NCBI GenBank assembly: GCA_001789205.1
Contig: MFYT01000095.1
Span: 1 to 43,253, forward strand
Source of the DNA: Candidatus Raymondbacteria bacterium RIFOXYA2_FULL_49_16
GTDB lineage: Bacteria > Fibrobacterota > OXYB2-FULL-49-7 > XYB2-FULL-49-35
Direction of reading: 5' to 3'
Length of the DNA stretch: 43,253 nt
Shown: in pieces, positions 8,902 to 17,289 of the stretch
How positions within the stretch are numbered: the stretch's first letter is position 1
How the letters are laid out: every line of letters starts with the position of its first letter
Notes under the pieces: generated by a model
Databases searched by the model: none
What the model saw: the letters and a program-made list of their open reading frames with translations, nothing else
Told to the model about the DNA's origin: nothing
Program-made: the position numbers and the translations under genes

Positions 8902-10089
8902 ATGTTTAAGCCACGGGACAATCTCGTATCGGTTGGCACGGGCCAGGGCCCCTACGGTAACATCCGGACCGCGCTCTCAAAAATAGACCTCTCCCCTGTC
9001 AAGGGGAAAAAGGTCCTGGTAAAACCAAACGCGGGCAGGTTTGTTGAAGGCGGCCAGGGAATCACCACCCATCCTGACGCTGTGGCAGCGGTCATAGACA
9101 CGCTGAGAGAAGCGGACGCTGCGTCAATAACCCTGGGCGAGAGTCCTATTCTTGGCGTAAAAACCCTTGCCGCCTTTGAAAAGACCGGCATTGCCGCGAT
9201 TGCGGATAAAACCGGCGTTCCCCTTTTAGACATGGACAAACGGAAGCCAGTGATACGGCAGGTAAAAAATGGCAGGGTTCTCACCAGTTTGAAATTCTGC
9301 GCGGACATCTTTGATTTTGACATCATTGTCTCGGTCCCCGTGGCAAAGACCCACATGCACACCCAGGTTTCGCTAGGCATAAAAAACATGAAAGGGTGCC
9401 TCTGGCGTAATGAGAAGGTGCGACTCCATCAGCTGCAATACAAAAAAGGCTCCGTTTTTCCCGAAAAGACGCTCGACACGGCCATTTCAGACATGGCCTC
9501 GCTTTTTCTGCCCGACCTCACGGTCATCGACGGCTACATAGGCATGGAAGGCCTGGGCCCCAGCGCAGGGACGCCGGTGACCTCGAATTTCGCGCTTGCC
9601 TCGTGGAACCCCCTTGCGGCCGATAAAGCAGGATGCGAACTCATGGGATTCACGATTGACGAGGTGACTCATCTGCGCCTGGTGCGCGACCGGAAGCTCT
9701 GCCCGCTTGAGGACGTCGCGGTTCTGCCGGCAAACTACCTGGAATACAAGGTCCCCTTTGCCCGTTCTCCCTCTAAACTTGATATTGCATTTCCCAACGT
9801 GGTGGTGCACGACAAGGGTGCGTGTAGCGCGTGCACATCCACGCTGCTGCTCTTTTTAAAACGGTTTGCCGATGAACTGGGCGACTATGTCTTTCCCGAT
9901 GGCAAAATTCATGTGGGCATTGGCAAGGACATAGACGGTTTTCCTGAGGGGACTATTCTGATCGGAAACTGTACTGCGCAAAAAAAAGCAAAAGGGAAAT
10001 TTGTGCCTGGATGTCCGCCGGTCGCGTCACGGATTTATAGGGCCATCACGGGTGTTGAACCAGAGACCAACGAACCCGACATCAGATAA
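8902..10089 (+). CDS. DUF362 domain-containing protein
   Basis: A 395-aa protein of the DUF362 family: 'VKGKKVLVKPNAGR' near residue 34, 'TTHPDAVAAVIDTLREA' near 58, 'ISVPVAKTHMHTQVSLGIKNMKG' region near 145, 'LTVIDGYIGMEGLGPSAG' near 205. Related proteins are often fused to or encoded beside ferredoxins. Here the C-terminal half has only a CxxC ('CSACTST') and scattered Cys rather than a full 4Fe-4S ferredoxin. Biochemical role unknown. No signal peptide or membrane segment. Its last eight bases overlap the end of the convergent J-domain gene. Confidence 0.8.
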   Translation: MFKPRDNLVSVGTGQGPYGNIRTALSKIDLSPVKGKKVLVKPNAGRFVEGGQGITTHPDAVAAVIDTLREADAASITLGESPILGVKTLAAFEKTGIAAIADKTGVPLLDMDKRKPVIRQVKNGRVLTSLKFCADIFDFDIIVSVPVAKTHMHTQVSLGIKNMKGCLWRNEKVRLHQLQYKKGSVFPEKTLDTAISDMASLFLPDLTVIDGYIGMEGLGPSAGTPVTSNFALASWNPLAADKAGCELMGFTIDEVTHLRLVRDRKLCPLEDVAVLPANYLEYKVPFARSPSKLDIAFPNVVVHDKGACSACTSTLLLFLKRFADELGDYVFPDGKIHVGIGKDIDGFPEGTILIGNCTAQKKAKGKFVPGCPPVASRIYRAITGVEPETNEPDIR

Positions 10090-10831
10090 CCGACCGGTTG
10101 TGCCCGGTACAACTGCCCAAAAGCGCGGCGATCTCGCGCTCCGAGAACAGCCCCATTTCTATAAAAAACCTGCCTATTCTGAAGTTATACGAAGCCTGCT
10201 TGTTCAGAAGCGTCTGTATCTGGTGGTCTGTAAGCTTTCCCAGCCGTTTGGCCACGGCGCAGAGCGATTCGCCGGGCGCCACATTCAAAAAAATAGTGTT
10301 CAGATCGTTTACTGATATAAAATTGTAATTGAGCGCCAGTTGTCCAATGAGGGGCCGGTGGCTTCTTTGCCACGCAATGGCCTCCTGCAGGGTCTGCCAC
10401 GATATGAGCCTTTTGTAATAGAGAAATGTGCCCAGACGCAACTTTTTCCTGGGCATGCTGCCCGTGTGCCAGAGATCGCGTTTTTTTACAGACTGCTCCT
10501 GACCTTGCCGCTGGTCCGCGTCGTGACGCAATGAGGGCTTTTTCTGCTGGGTAATGAGCCTGTTGATGTCTTTTTCTCCGGTCACATAGGGAAGCACTGT
10601 TTCGTATGCGTTTGAAATTCTGACGAATGTTCTCTTCAAAATATCAGAAGACACACCCAGGGCCCGTGCTTTGTCGGGATGGCATTGTTTGACCTTTTCA
10701 CGATAGGCTGATTTGAGGCCGTCGACCTGGAGATGTCTTATAAAATCAAGACAGATATTCACTTCAGAGTTAAAAAGCTCTCTGCAATTACTAAGGAGGG
10801 CGTCAATATTCTGGGCGTCTTCCATGGGCAT
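10082..10831 (-). CDS. J-domain protein with GspE N-terminal-like C-terminal region
   Basis: About 249 aa from the ATG at 10831 (MPMEDAQN); the longer frame to 10912 runs into the end of recG and is less likely. Residues 25-100 form a J-domain with the DnaK-activating HPD (His51-Pro-Asp53, in 'VKQCHPDKARALG'). After a basic linker, residues 130-240 hold three short helical repeats ('LRLGTFLYYKRLISWQTLQ', 'LIGQLALNYNFISVNDLN', 'RIGRFFIEMGLFSEREI') that resemble the N-terminal domain of type II secretion/type IV pilus ATPases. It could recruit DnaK to a secretion or motility assembly; that is inference. It follows recG by 38 bases. Confidence 0.65.
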   Translation of the reverse strand: MPMEDAQNIDALLSNCRELFNSEVNICLDFIRHLQVDGLKSAYREKVKQCHPDKARALGVSSDILKRTFVRISNAYETVLPYVTGEKDINRLITQQKKPSLRHDADQRQGQEQSVKKRDLWHTGSMPRKKLRLGTFLYYKRLISWQTLQEAIAWQRSHRPLIGQLALNYNFISVNDLNTIFLNVAPGESLCAVAKRLGKLTDHQIQTLLNKQASYNFRIGRFFIEMGLFSEREIAALLGSCTGHNRSVI

Positions 10832-10869
10832 AAAATAGTATTGGAATACACGCAAGGGACAGAGAATAA

Positions 10870-12969
10870 TCAGGCGGTTTCGAGCAGCGCTTTTCCCAGA
10901 TCGCCGAAACACGCCGCTGAAGCGTACAGGCGCTCCTTTTCACCCGTATCGAGTGTTTCCCAGCGGGCAAGCGTTTCCGCAACGTCTTCCCGCGCTTCAA
11001 TGATGATCTTCCCGTCACGTACAAGATTCAAAAACCTGAATTCACCCAGACCCGATTGTTGCACACCCGAGAGCTGGCCTGCGCCGCGCGTCTCGAAATC
11101 CAACTCAGCGATGACAAACCCGTCATTCGTGGCCGCGAATTTCACCAGGCGTTCGTACGCGTCAGGCGCGCAGGTCTTCCCCGCCATCAGGAAACAGAAA
11201 GACTCCCGCTGACGCCTGCCGATGCGCCCGCGAAGCTGATGGAGCTGAGAGAGGCCAAAACGCTCCGGATGTTCAATGACCATGACATCAGCGTCCGGAA
11301 CATCGACTCCTACTTCGACAACAGTGGTCGAGACCAGGATTTTGCAGGCGCCTGAAGCGAAGCGGGCCATGGCAGCGTCCTTTTCCCCTGACGCCATTTT
11401 CCCATGCATGATATCGACCAGGATGTCAGGAAACACCGTATTCGAAAGATGGGCCGCTGTTTCAATGACAGACCTCACTTCATTGAGTTTTTCCGATTCC
11501 TCGACCAGGGGCAGGATGAAAAAGGCCTTGCCGCCCTTGCCTATCTTGACCCGCACAAATCCATACATGCCCGCCCTTTTATCGTTGGTCACTATGTAGG
11601 TTTTGACCGGGATGCGGCCCGGCGGCAGTTCATCGATGATTGAGAGACTCAGGTCGCCATAGAGAGTCAGGGCAAGCGTACGCGGTATGGGCGTGGCGCT
11701 AACCACTAAAATCTCGGGAAGCGCTCCCTTGCGGGAAAGAGCTTTGCGCTGCAAGACCCCGAACCGGTGCTGCTCATCGACAATGACCAGCTTCAGGTCT
11801 TTGAAAACCGTTGATTCGCTGATAAGCGCATGCGTACCCACGGCAAGGTCTATGTTTCCCGCGGCAAGGTCCTCATCGAGGCCAACACGGACCTGTGTGG
11901 AAAGGCCACTGACAAAAAGTTCAATCCGCTTGCCCGTGCCTTTGTAAAGCCGGTTCAATTCGTGGAAATGTTGGCGCGCAAGTATCTCTGTGGGCGCCAT
12001 AAAGGCAACCTGCGCGCCAATAGCGAGTACGCGGGCGGCTGCCACGGCGCAAACCACGGTTTTTCCCGATCCCACGTCTCCCTGCAACAGCCGGTTCATG
12101 CGTTCAGGGGCGCTAAGATCGGCCTCTATTTCCCGCAAAACCCGTTTCTGGGCATTGGTGAATGCAAAACCCGCGTTTTTAAGGACCGTGGCCGCACAAT
12201 CGCCCGCAATGGGAAAAGAAGACCCTGAAACCTTGTTTTTATTTCTCAGCCCGGCCATAATAAACGCTATGACAAAAGCCTCTTCATATTTCAACCGGTC
12301 TCTGAGCGCATATACCGCTTCCAGTGAATCCTCAACGGGAAAATGGAGCCTTTGATATACCTCTTTGAGCGGCGGAAAGCCACGCTTCGCAATGATTGTT
12401 CCGGGCAGGCTCTCTGGTAAATGTTCACGCATGCGGACAAGCGCGTCCCGTACTGCCGTGCCAATGACCTTGCTGTCCGCACAAACGTCTTTGAGCTCTC
12501 CTGGCTTGACATAGATGGGGAAAATCCCTTTTTCAGGCTCCTCGCCATCTGCAAGAATTTTGACATCAGGATGGGCCATTTGGAGCACAGTGTTGTATAC
12601 GGATATTCTGCCCCAGGCGCTGACCCTGCATCCCAGGACAAATTTATCACTATAATACCGTCTGCCGATGAACCAGACAAGTGTGAGTTCTCCTCTGCCG
12701 TCGGTCAACACTATCGTAAGCCTGTCTCTGCCGGGGGTAAGGACCCGCTTGACCGTGCCAAGCACGGACGCAAACATGCCGTCTCTGAGGTCGCCAAAGG
12801 GGGTTAGCTCTCTTCGGTTAATATAGGTCCGGGGCAAAAACCGCAACAAGTCTTCGACGGTCAGAATACCCAGATCACGGAACGCCGCGGCCCGCTTACC
12901 GCCAATACCGGCAAGGACATCAAGCGAACTGGAGAGTAATACGGGGTCTTTTGGACCGTGCTTCTTCAT
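10870..12969 (-). CDS. recG: ATP-dependent DNA helicase RecG
   Basis: A 699-aa branch-migration helicase that remodels stalled forks and Holliday junctions; length is normal. It shows the N-terminal helix-hairpin and wedge ('LAGIGGKRAAAFRDLGI', 'FLPRTYINRRE'), OB-fold region around 60-160, Walker A 'LLQGDVGSGKTVVCAV' near 293, 'MAPTEILARQH' (motif Ia), Walker B 'VDEQHRFGVLQR' near 395, 'VVSATPIPRTLA' (motif III), 'TTVVEVGVDVPDA' and 'QLRGRIGRR' (motifs V and VI). The ATG lies three bases past the U-run of the upstream gene's terminator and has no ribosome site, so expression is unusual. Confidence 0.96.
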   Translation of the reverse strand: MKKHGPKDPVLLSSSLDVLAGIGGKRAAAFRDLGILTVEDLLRFLPRTYINRRELTPFGDLRDGMFASVLGTVKRVLTPGRDRLTIVLTDGRGELTLVWFIGRRYYSDKFVLGCRVSAWGRISVYNTVLQMAHPDVKILADGEEPEKGIFPIYVKPGELKDVCADSKVIGTAVRDALVRMREHLPESLPGTIIAKRGFPPLKEVYQRLHFPVEDSLEAVYALRDRLKYEEAFVIAFIMAGLRNKNKVSGSSFPIAGDCAATVLKNAGFAFTNAQKRVLREIEADLSAPERMNRLLQGDVGSGKTVVCAVAAARVLAIGAQVAFMAPTEILARQHFHELNRLYKGTGKRIELFVSGLSTQVRVGLDEDLAAGNIDLAVGTHALISESTVFKDLKLVIVDEQHRFGVLQRKALSRKGALPEILVVSATPIPRTLALTLYGDLSLSIIDELPPGRIPVKTYIVTNDKRAGMYGFVRVKIGKGGKAFFILPLVEESEKLNEVRSVIETAAHLSNTVFPDILVDIMHGKMASGEKDAAMARFASGACKILVSTTVVEVGVDVPDADVMVIEHPERFGLSQLHQLRGRIGRRQRESFCFLMAGKTCAPDAYERLVKFAATNDGFVIAELDFETRGAGQLSGVQQSGLGEFRFLNLVRDGKIIIEAREDVAETLARWETLDTGEKERLYASAACFGDLGKALLETA

Positions 12970-12972
12970 AAA

Positions 12973-12999
12973 TAAAAAAGGGGGCTTTCGCTGCCCCCT
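12973..12999 (-). terminator. Rho-independent terminator of the parvulin operon
   Basis: On the minus strand, AGGGGGC (12999-12993) pairs with GCCCCCT (12985-12979) across a seven-base loop, followed immediately by TTTTTTA. It lies 32 bases past the stop of the lipoprotein gene and directly before the recG start. Confidence 0.85.
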
Positions 13000-13030
13000 G
13001 TTCCGAATATGCGTCGCTGCGTACGAACGC

Positions 13031-15226
13031 TTATGATTTGGGCTTTGCCCCTGCCGCGGTGTCCTCGTCGAGGGGAATGAATTCCTTGCCGGTCTTGAGG
13101 TGTTCTATCATGAACTTGGCCGATTCGGCAAGCTCGCACGTGGGATAATTGTCGAGTACCGCCTGATACGCGGCAATGGCCTTTTCCTTGTCGTTCAGAT
13201 TTTCGGAATAAACAAAACCAATCATGAACTGGGCCTTGTATTTGCTTGTATCGTCGGGGAACATACGCAGATAGCGCCGGTATTCCTGTATTGCCTTGTT
13301 AAAATTCTTCTGCTCAACGTATATCTGGGCCAAAGCCATGCAAATATCGGGCTGGCTCTTGAAATCACGGAATTTGTACCGGATTTCGAGGTATTTGTTC
13401 TTTGCCTCCACGTAGTTGCGCGCCTCGTGCAGCTTTTTCGCCTCCTCGAAGAGCTGGCCGGGGGTCAGAAGTTCGTCAAAGGCATATTCCTTGACATAGA
13501 CCTTTGCGCTAAAAGCCTTGCGGTAGCTCCTCATAAGATCGTCCATGGCATACTTGCGTTGCATGCCCAGGAGTTCGGCCCTGATAGTACGTGCCACATC
13601 GGCCAAGGGTTTTGGCGAACCATCGTTGTTCGAATAGTCCTCGATATTATAAGAGTACTGGTCCTTGATCATGTCGTCGGTGACCATGACATAGGTTACA
13701 ACGCGGTTCTTGACCTTTTCATATGGTTCGAGCTTTTTATCGACCATAAAGCTGTCCGGATGCGCTTCGAAGTATTTCTTCAGTTTGCGTTCCGGAACGC
13801 CAAAGGTGACATCGAGATAGGAACTCTTGAAATCGGAAACAAGGAAATTTTTCCGCATATCGGCGATGCGTTTGACCAACGCGGGGGTCTTCTGGAGTCC
13901 GAGTTCCCGGACCTTCATGCTGAAGAGCAGGAAACGGAGATAGTAGCGTTCGACAAGGGCCTTGCGTCCTTCAGCGGTCCGGTAACGTTCAGCGGTCATG
14001 GGCGAAATCTTGTACAAAAGACTGAAGACCATCTCCGCCGTGATCTTCTTGTTGTCGACCTCGGCAAGAACATAGTCAAGAGGGATTTTCAGCTGTTTTT
14101 CGGCCATGCACCGCTCGTGGGCCGACGCCCGCGCCTCTTCAAAACTCATAAGCTCTTCGGCCGCGCGGGAGATGATCTTGAAAATATAAAAGACTTCCTT
14201 GGGCCCGCCCTGGATGGCGATTGGATTTGATATTTTACCCACCGGCAAATACATAATAGTGGGATATACCTGTTTGCTGTCGCCAACGATAAAAGGGACC
14301 GAGGCGTCGGTTCCTGAAACAGTGAGTGTTTTCCCGAGCGCGGCTTTGTCCGTTGAATATTTTTTCTGCAGCTTCAGGAAATCCTCATTTTTCTTGTTCA
14401 CCCGGTCGACAACGTCGTAGGCCAATTTCCGGTCGGTGACCGAGATAAACTGCACTTCCATGTCGGGCTTGCGTTTGTAGCTCTGTTTGGTCTTCTCCCA
14501 GGATTCCCTGAGTTCGGTATCATTTACCTGGGGGGTATATTCGTGCACTTTGACCTTGTGCTGTTCCTTGAGCTGTTCCATGACCGTTGAATCGAGCTGA
14601 CCGACATAATCGTTGACCATGGCGTCTTCAGCTTCGTATATGCGCTGGGAATCGGGGTTCTCGCCAAGCGCCTTGATTCGTTCGGCACGCGCCGCCTTTA
14701 TGGCCGGAAGCTCCATGAGCATGTTCCGCAACACCTTGGGACGCACCACATCGAGCGGTTTGTAGGGGTCTTTTTCGAACGCGGCAAGCGCTTTTTGCTG
14801 TTCGGGTGTGGCAACCGAATCAACACGTGGTTTGTCCTGGCGATACAATTCCCTGCCGGCCTTGTACCGTTTTTCCACTTCAGCCTCGGTAAAACCCCAG
14901 TTCTTTTTTAGGACCTCGTTTGCGTAGTAGCTGGCCGCCTCAATCATAGTAATATTTTCGAGCACCGCCTTGTTTTCGGGCAGTTTGTGAAACCCCATTT
15001 TGAGCGCCTGGTTGTACTGCGCCTGCTTGTCCAGCTCGCTGGTAATATATTCACGGACCTTTTTGGTACGTTCCGCTTTGTCGGCAATTCCCTGAAAAAG
15101 CGAGTCGATCTGCGAAGTACGGATGGTAAGACCCTTGATTTTCGCCACCACGGGATCGTTACCCGCGCCGCATCCGGTGAAAAGCACCGCAAACGCGGCC
15201 ATGGCTGTGATAGCATGTCTCAGCAT
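13031..15226 (-). CDS. lipoprotein with parvulin-type PPIase domain and C-terminal TPRs
   Basis: 731 aa from the ATG at 15226, chosen because AAAAGGAG lies seven bases upstream; the longer frame to 15361 only overlaps the STAS gene. Residues 1-19 are a lipoprotein signal ('FAVLFTGC', lipid on Cys19). A SurA-like helical region follows, then a parvulin (PpiC) domain about 240-365 ('MEVQFISVTDRKLAYDVVDR', 'YLPVGKISNPIAIQG'), a second helical/partial parvulin half, and TPR repeats about 600-715 ('FNKAIQEYRRYLRMFPDD', 'KAIAAYQAVLDNYPTCELA'). Likely a periplasmic, membrane-tethered folding factor for outer-membrane proteins. It is the last gene of the STAS operon and has its own terminator. Confidence 0.8.
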   Translation of the reverse strand: MLRHAITAMAAFAVLFTGCGAGNDPVVAKIKGLTIRTSQIDSLFQGIADKAERTKKVREYITSELDKQAQYNQALKMGFHKLPENKAVLENITMIEAASYYANEVLKKNWGFTEAEVEKRYKAGRELYRQDKPRVDSVATPEQQKALAAFEKDPYKPLDVVRPKVLRNMLMELPAIKAARAERIKALGENPDSQRIYEAEDAMVNDYVGQLDSTVMEQLKEQHKVKVHEYTPQVNDTELRESWEKTKQSYKRKPDMEVQFISVTDRKLAYDVVDRVNKKNEDFLKLQKKYSTDKAALGKTLTVSGTDASVPFIVGDSKQVYPTIMYLPVGKISNPIAIQGGPKEVFYIFKIISRAAEELMSFEEARASAHERCMAEKQLKIPLDYVLAEVDNKKITAEMVFSLLYKISPMTAERYRTAEGRKALVERYYLRFLLFSMKVRELGLQKTPALVKRIADMRKNFLVSDFKSSYLDVTFGVPERKLKKYFEAHPDSFMVDKKLEPYEKVKNRVVTYVMVTDDMIKDQYSYNIEDYSNNDGSPKPLADVARTIRAELLGMQRKYAMDDLMRSYRKAFSAKVYVKEYAFDELLTPGQLFEEAKKLHEARNYVEAKNKYLEIRYKFRDFKSQPDICMALAQIYVEQKNFNKAIQEYRRYLRMFPDDTSKYKAQFMIGFVYSENLNDKEKAIAAYQAVLDNYPTCELAESAKFMIEHLKTGKEFIPLDEDTAAGAKPKS

Positions 15227-15269
15227 ACATTTTCTCCTTTTGGCAGGTTCTATGATAAATGGTTTCATT

Positions 15270-15623
15270 CTAAAGTGAAAGGACGGCTTCGTCCAGGCCT
15301 TCATAAATATCGAGCAGGGTGTTCGCGCCGATAATCTCGATGATCTCGTAGACATGTTCATTGACGTTGGCGATCTTGAAGCACCCCCCTTTTTCCTTGG
15401 CCAGCTTGCTGAAATGGAGCAATATCCCCAATCCGGTGCTGTTCACATAGCGGAGTTTCTCGAAATCAGCGACGATATTCACCACGCCGTTGTCCATGAG
15501 CGAAACGATCTTTTCGAGAACGCTTTCCACGTTGGTGGCGTCGAGGTCGCCGATAAATTCGACCACCTTGGCGTTGGGCTTACCGTCAACATCCTTGAAC
15601 GAGATGTTAATTTGATTCCCCAT
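15270..15623 (-). CDS. STAS-domain anti-sigma factor antagonist
   Basis: A 117-aa single STAS domain of the SpoIIAA/RsbV type. The phosphorylatable serine is in 'LRYVNSTGLGILLHFSKLA' (Ser62). In this family the unphosphorylated form binds and inhibits a kinase-type anti-sigma factor, and that kinase inactivates it by phosphorylation. AGAGGT upstream of the ATG supports the start. Only two bases separate it from the STAS-ATPase fusion gene, so the two are co-expressed and may be direct partners. Confidence 0.9.
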   Translation of the reverse strand: MGNQINISFKDVDGKPNAKVVEFIGDLDATNVESVLEKIVSLMDNGVVNIVADFEKLRYVNSTGLGILLHFSKLAKEKGGCFKIANVNEHVYEIIEIIGANTLLDIYEGLDEAVLSL

Positions 15624-15625
15624 TG

Positions 15626-16420
15626 TTATACCTCTTTCTTTTTTATGACTTTAACTATGGTTTTGTCATTTTCACTTGAAACGGAAAATTCGGCGCACAG
15701 CATTTTCACCAGCTCGATGCCCCTGCCGCGCCGCTCATTGAGATCGAAAGGCGCGCCTCCCGAAATCCGCTTCTGAATTTCGGCAACGCCATCGCCGCCG
15801 GTAGCAGCGTTCCGGTTGATAATACTGAACTCAAGATGGAAACGAAATATCCGGCAAACAACCTGCACCGGCTGCGGCGGGGTGCGGGCGCCGTGCTCCA
15901 CGGCGTTGTTGCACAATTCGTCGATGATGGTCTCGATGCGGAACGCGTCGCGTTTGCTGTACCCCTTCTGGAGTGCTACACCGGAAAACAGACTGCGCAT
16001 CTCGGGTACAAAATTGAGCGCGGGCGGTATGGTAACGGTGATTTCGTCGCCTTTGTCCTCATTTTCCCATCGGTATTTGAGGACCGCTGAACGGATGGTG
16101 GGAAGAAATTCAAATATTTTCTCAGCGCCCATGAGGCGCAGCTTGTTCCGGTTTTCGGTATTGAGCCCCACCAAATAAAGATTGCCCCCCCGTTCGGTAA
16201 GGCGGCGCTTGCATCCCATGAGTTCGCCCAGGACCGGGCTGGATATGAAATCAACCTCGCTCATCTCGGCGACAATGAAGTTCTGGTTATCGGCGAGAGC
16301 GCCGGCAAAACTCTCCTCAATCTCGTGCACCCGGTCGGCGTTCAGGTTTCCCTTGAAATGGAAGACCTGGAGCGCTTCGGACAAGCTGCATTTTTCCTTT
16401 ATAACGCCAAAATCGCGCAC
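15626..16420 (-). CDS. STAS-HATPase fusion protein (partner-switching regulator)
   Basis: 264 aa from a GTG at 16420, picked because TAAGGAG (the upstream gene's stop plus ribosome site) sits six bases before it; an open frame to 16597 only shadows the upstream ATPase gene. Residues 1-115 are a STAS domain with Ser60-Ser61 at the switch position ('EVDFISSPVLGELMG'). Residues 128-264 are a GHKL ATPase of the RsbW/SpoIIAB type, with N box 'IDELCNNAVEHG' and G box 'RRGRGIELVKMLC'. An antagonist and its kinase joined in one chain is unusual and could be self-regulating or buffer the separate STAS protein. Confidence 0.8.
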   Translation of the reverse strand: MRDFGVIKEKCSLSEALQVFHFKGNLNADRVHEIEESFAGALADNQNFIVAEMSEVDFISSPVLGELMGCKRRLTERGGNLYLVGLNTENRNKLRLMGAEKIFEFLPTIRSAVLKYRWENEDKGDEITVTIPPALNFVPEMRSLFSGVALQKGYSKRDAFRIETIIDELCNNAVEHGARTPPQPVQVVCRIFRFHLEFSIINRNAATGGDGVAEIQKRISGGAPFDLNERRGRGIELVKMLCAEFSVSSENDKTIVKVIKKKEV

Positions 16421-16430
16421 GCGCAACTCC

Positions 16431-16892
16431 TTATGACAGCGAGACGAACTCTTCGCCCTGCTCCCGTTTCTTGATGACCCTGATGCAGATATCGTCCTTG
16501 TCAAAAACCTGGATGTCGTCGCAAAGAATCTTAATAATATGGATGCCCCGCTCGAGTTCTGATTCGTAGGCCACCTTCTGTCCGCTCTTTTCCTCAACCG
16601 CCTTTTTTAGTTTGATGATGTCGACCCCCATTGACCGGGGACTGAAAATATCGAGGACAATCTGGTCGTTCTGGATATCGCACGAAAGTTTGATGGACTC
16701 GCCAATACGGGGTTTGCCGAATTTGATGGTATTGTTGCAGAGCTCATCAATGATTATTTCGGTGCGGAAGGCGAAGCGCCGGGAAAAGTCGTGCGCATTG
16801 ATAAGATTGGCGAAAAACTTCCTGACCAGGGGGATATAATCAATATCGCCCGGAAAATCGACCATGACGGGATTGGAAACGATTGGTGCCAC
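16431..16892 (-). CDS. RsbW/SpoIIAB-like serine kinase (anti-sigma type ATPase)
   Basis: A 153-aa stand-alone GHKL ATPase. 'RTEIIIDELCNNTIKFGKP' is the N box and 'ELERGIHIIKILCDD' the G box. RsbW-type proteins bind a sigma factor or other target and phosphorylate a STAS antagonist. Starts at a GTG (16892) with GGGGAAG upstream; an internal ATG lies nine codons later without a ribosome site. No sigma factor gene is adjacent, so the target may be something else. Confidence 0.85.
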   Translation of the reverse strand: MAPIVSNPVMVDFPGDIDYIPLVRKFFANLINAHDFSRRFAFRTEIIIDELCNNTIKFGKPRIGESIKLSCDIQNDQIVLDIFSPRSMGVDIIKLKKAVEEKSGQKVAYESELERGIHIIKILCDDIQVFDKDDICIRVIKKREQGEEFVSLS

Positions 16893-16895
16893 TGG

Positions 16896-17216
16896 TTATT
16901 CTTCCCCGTGCAGGATATAGGCTTCGTCGCTGGAACTGAGGAGGCCTTTTTTGACCAGGCGTTCGACAGCGCGTCCCGTGACCTGGAGGAGCGAAGTGAA
17001 GGTGACCGCTTTCCCAAAACTTTTTACGTTCTTTTTGCCCTCGGTCTCGGAGGTGGACCTGAGATTCTCAAGGACGCATTCCATGACATACATGATTTCA
17101 CCGTAGGTGAGGTTACCCTTGCGGTATTCGGAAAATTTCTGTATGCCTTCAAGAATAAACCCGCGGAGCTTGCCGAATTCTTCCTTGTCATCGAATACAT
17201 TGCGTAACGCTTCCAT
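16896..17216 (-). CDS. hypothetical protein, first gene of the partner-switching operon
   Basis: A 106-aa soluble, mostly helical protein I do not recognise. The C-terminal third ('TFTSLLQVTGRAVERLVKKG') could form a helix-turn-helix-like fold. GGAGG ten bases upstream of the ATG supports translation. It lies three bases before the RsbW-like gene, so it may be the target or a regulator of the switch. That is inferred from position only. Confidence 0.6.
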   Translation of the reverse strand: MEALRNVFDDKEEFGKLRGFILEGIQKFSEYRKGNLTYGEIMYVMECVLENLRSTSETEGKKNVKSFGKAVTFTSLLQVTGRAVERLVKKGLLSSSDEAYILHGEE

Positions 17217-17223
17217 AGAACAA

Positions 17224-17289
17224 CATCCTCCGTACTAAATTATAATACAATGTAATATAAAAAAATGCACTTCAAATAAACCAATATTC
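17224..17289 (-). promoter_or_regulatory. AT-rich leader with possible promoter of the partner-switching operon
   Basis: On the minus strand a TATAAT (17244-17239) lies about 20 bases before the GGAGG ribosome site of the 106-aa gene. No convincing -35 box is seen at the usual distance. Confidence 0.3.

Noticed and set aside
15227-15361. Longer N-terminus for the parvulin lipoprotein
   Set aside because: It overlaps the STAS gene in another frame, while the ATG at 15226 has AAAAGGAG and begins a clear lipoprotein signal.
16421-16597. Longer N-terminus for the STAS-ATPase fusion
   Set aside because: The extra 59 residues are out of frame with the real ATPase gene there and are low in structure; the GTG at 16420 has a TAAGGAG site six bases upstream.
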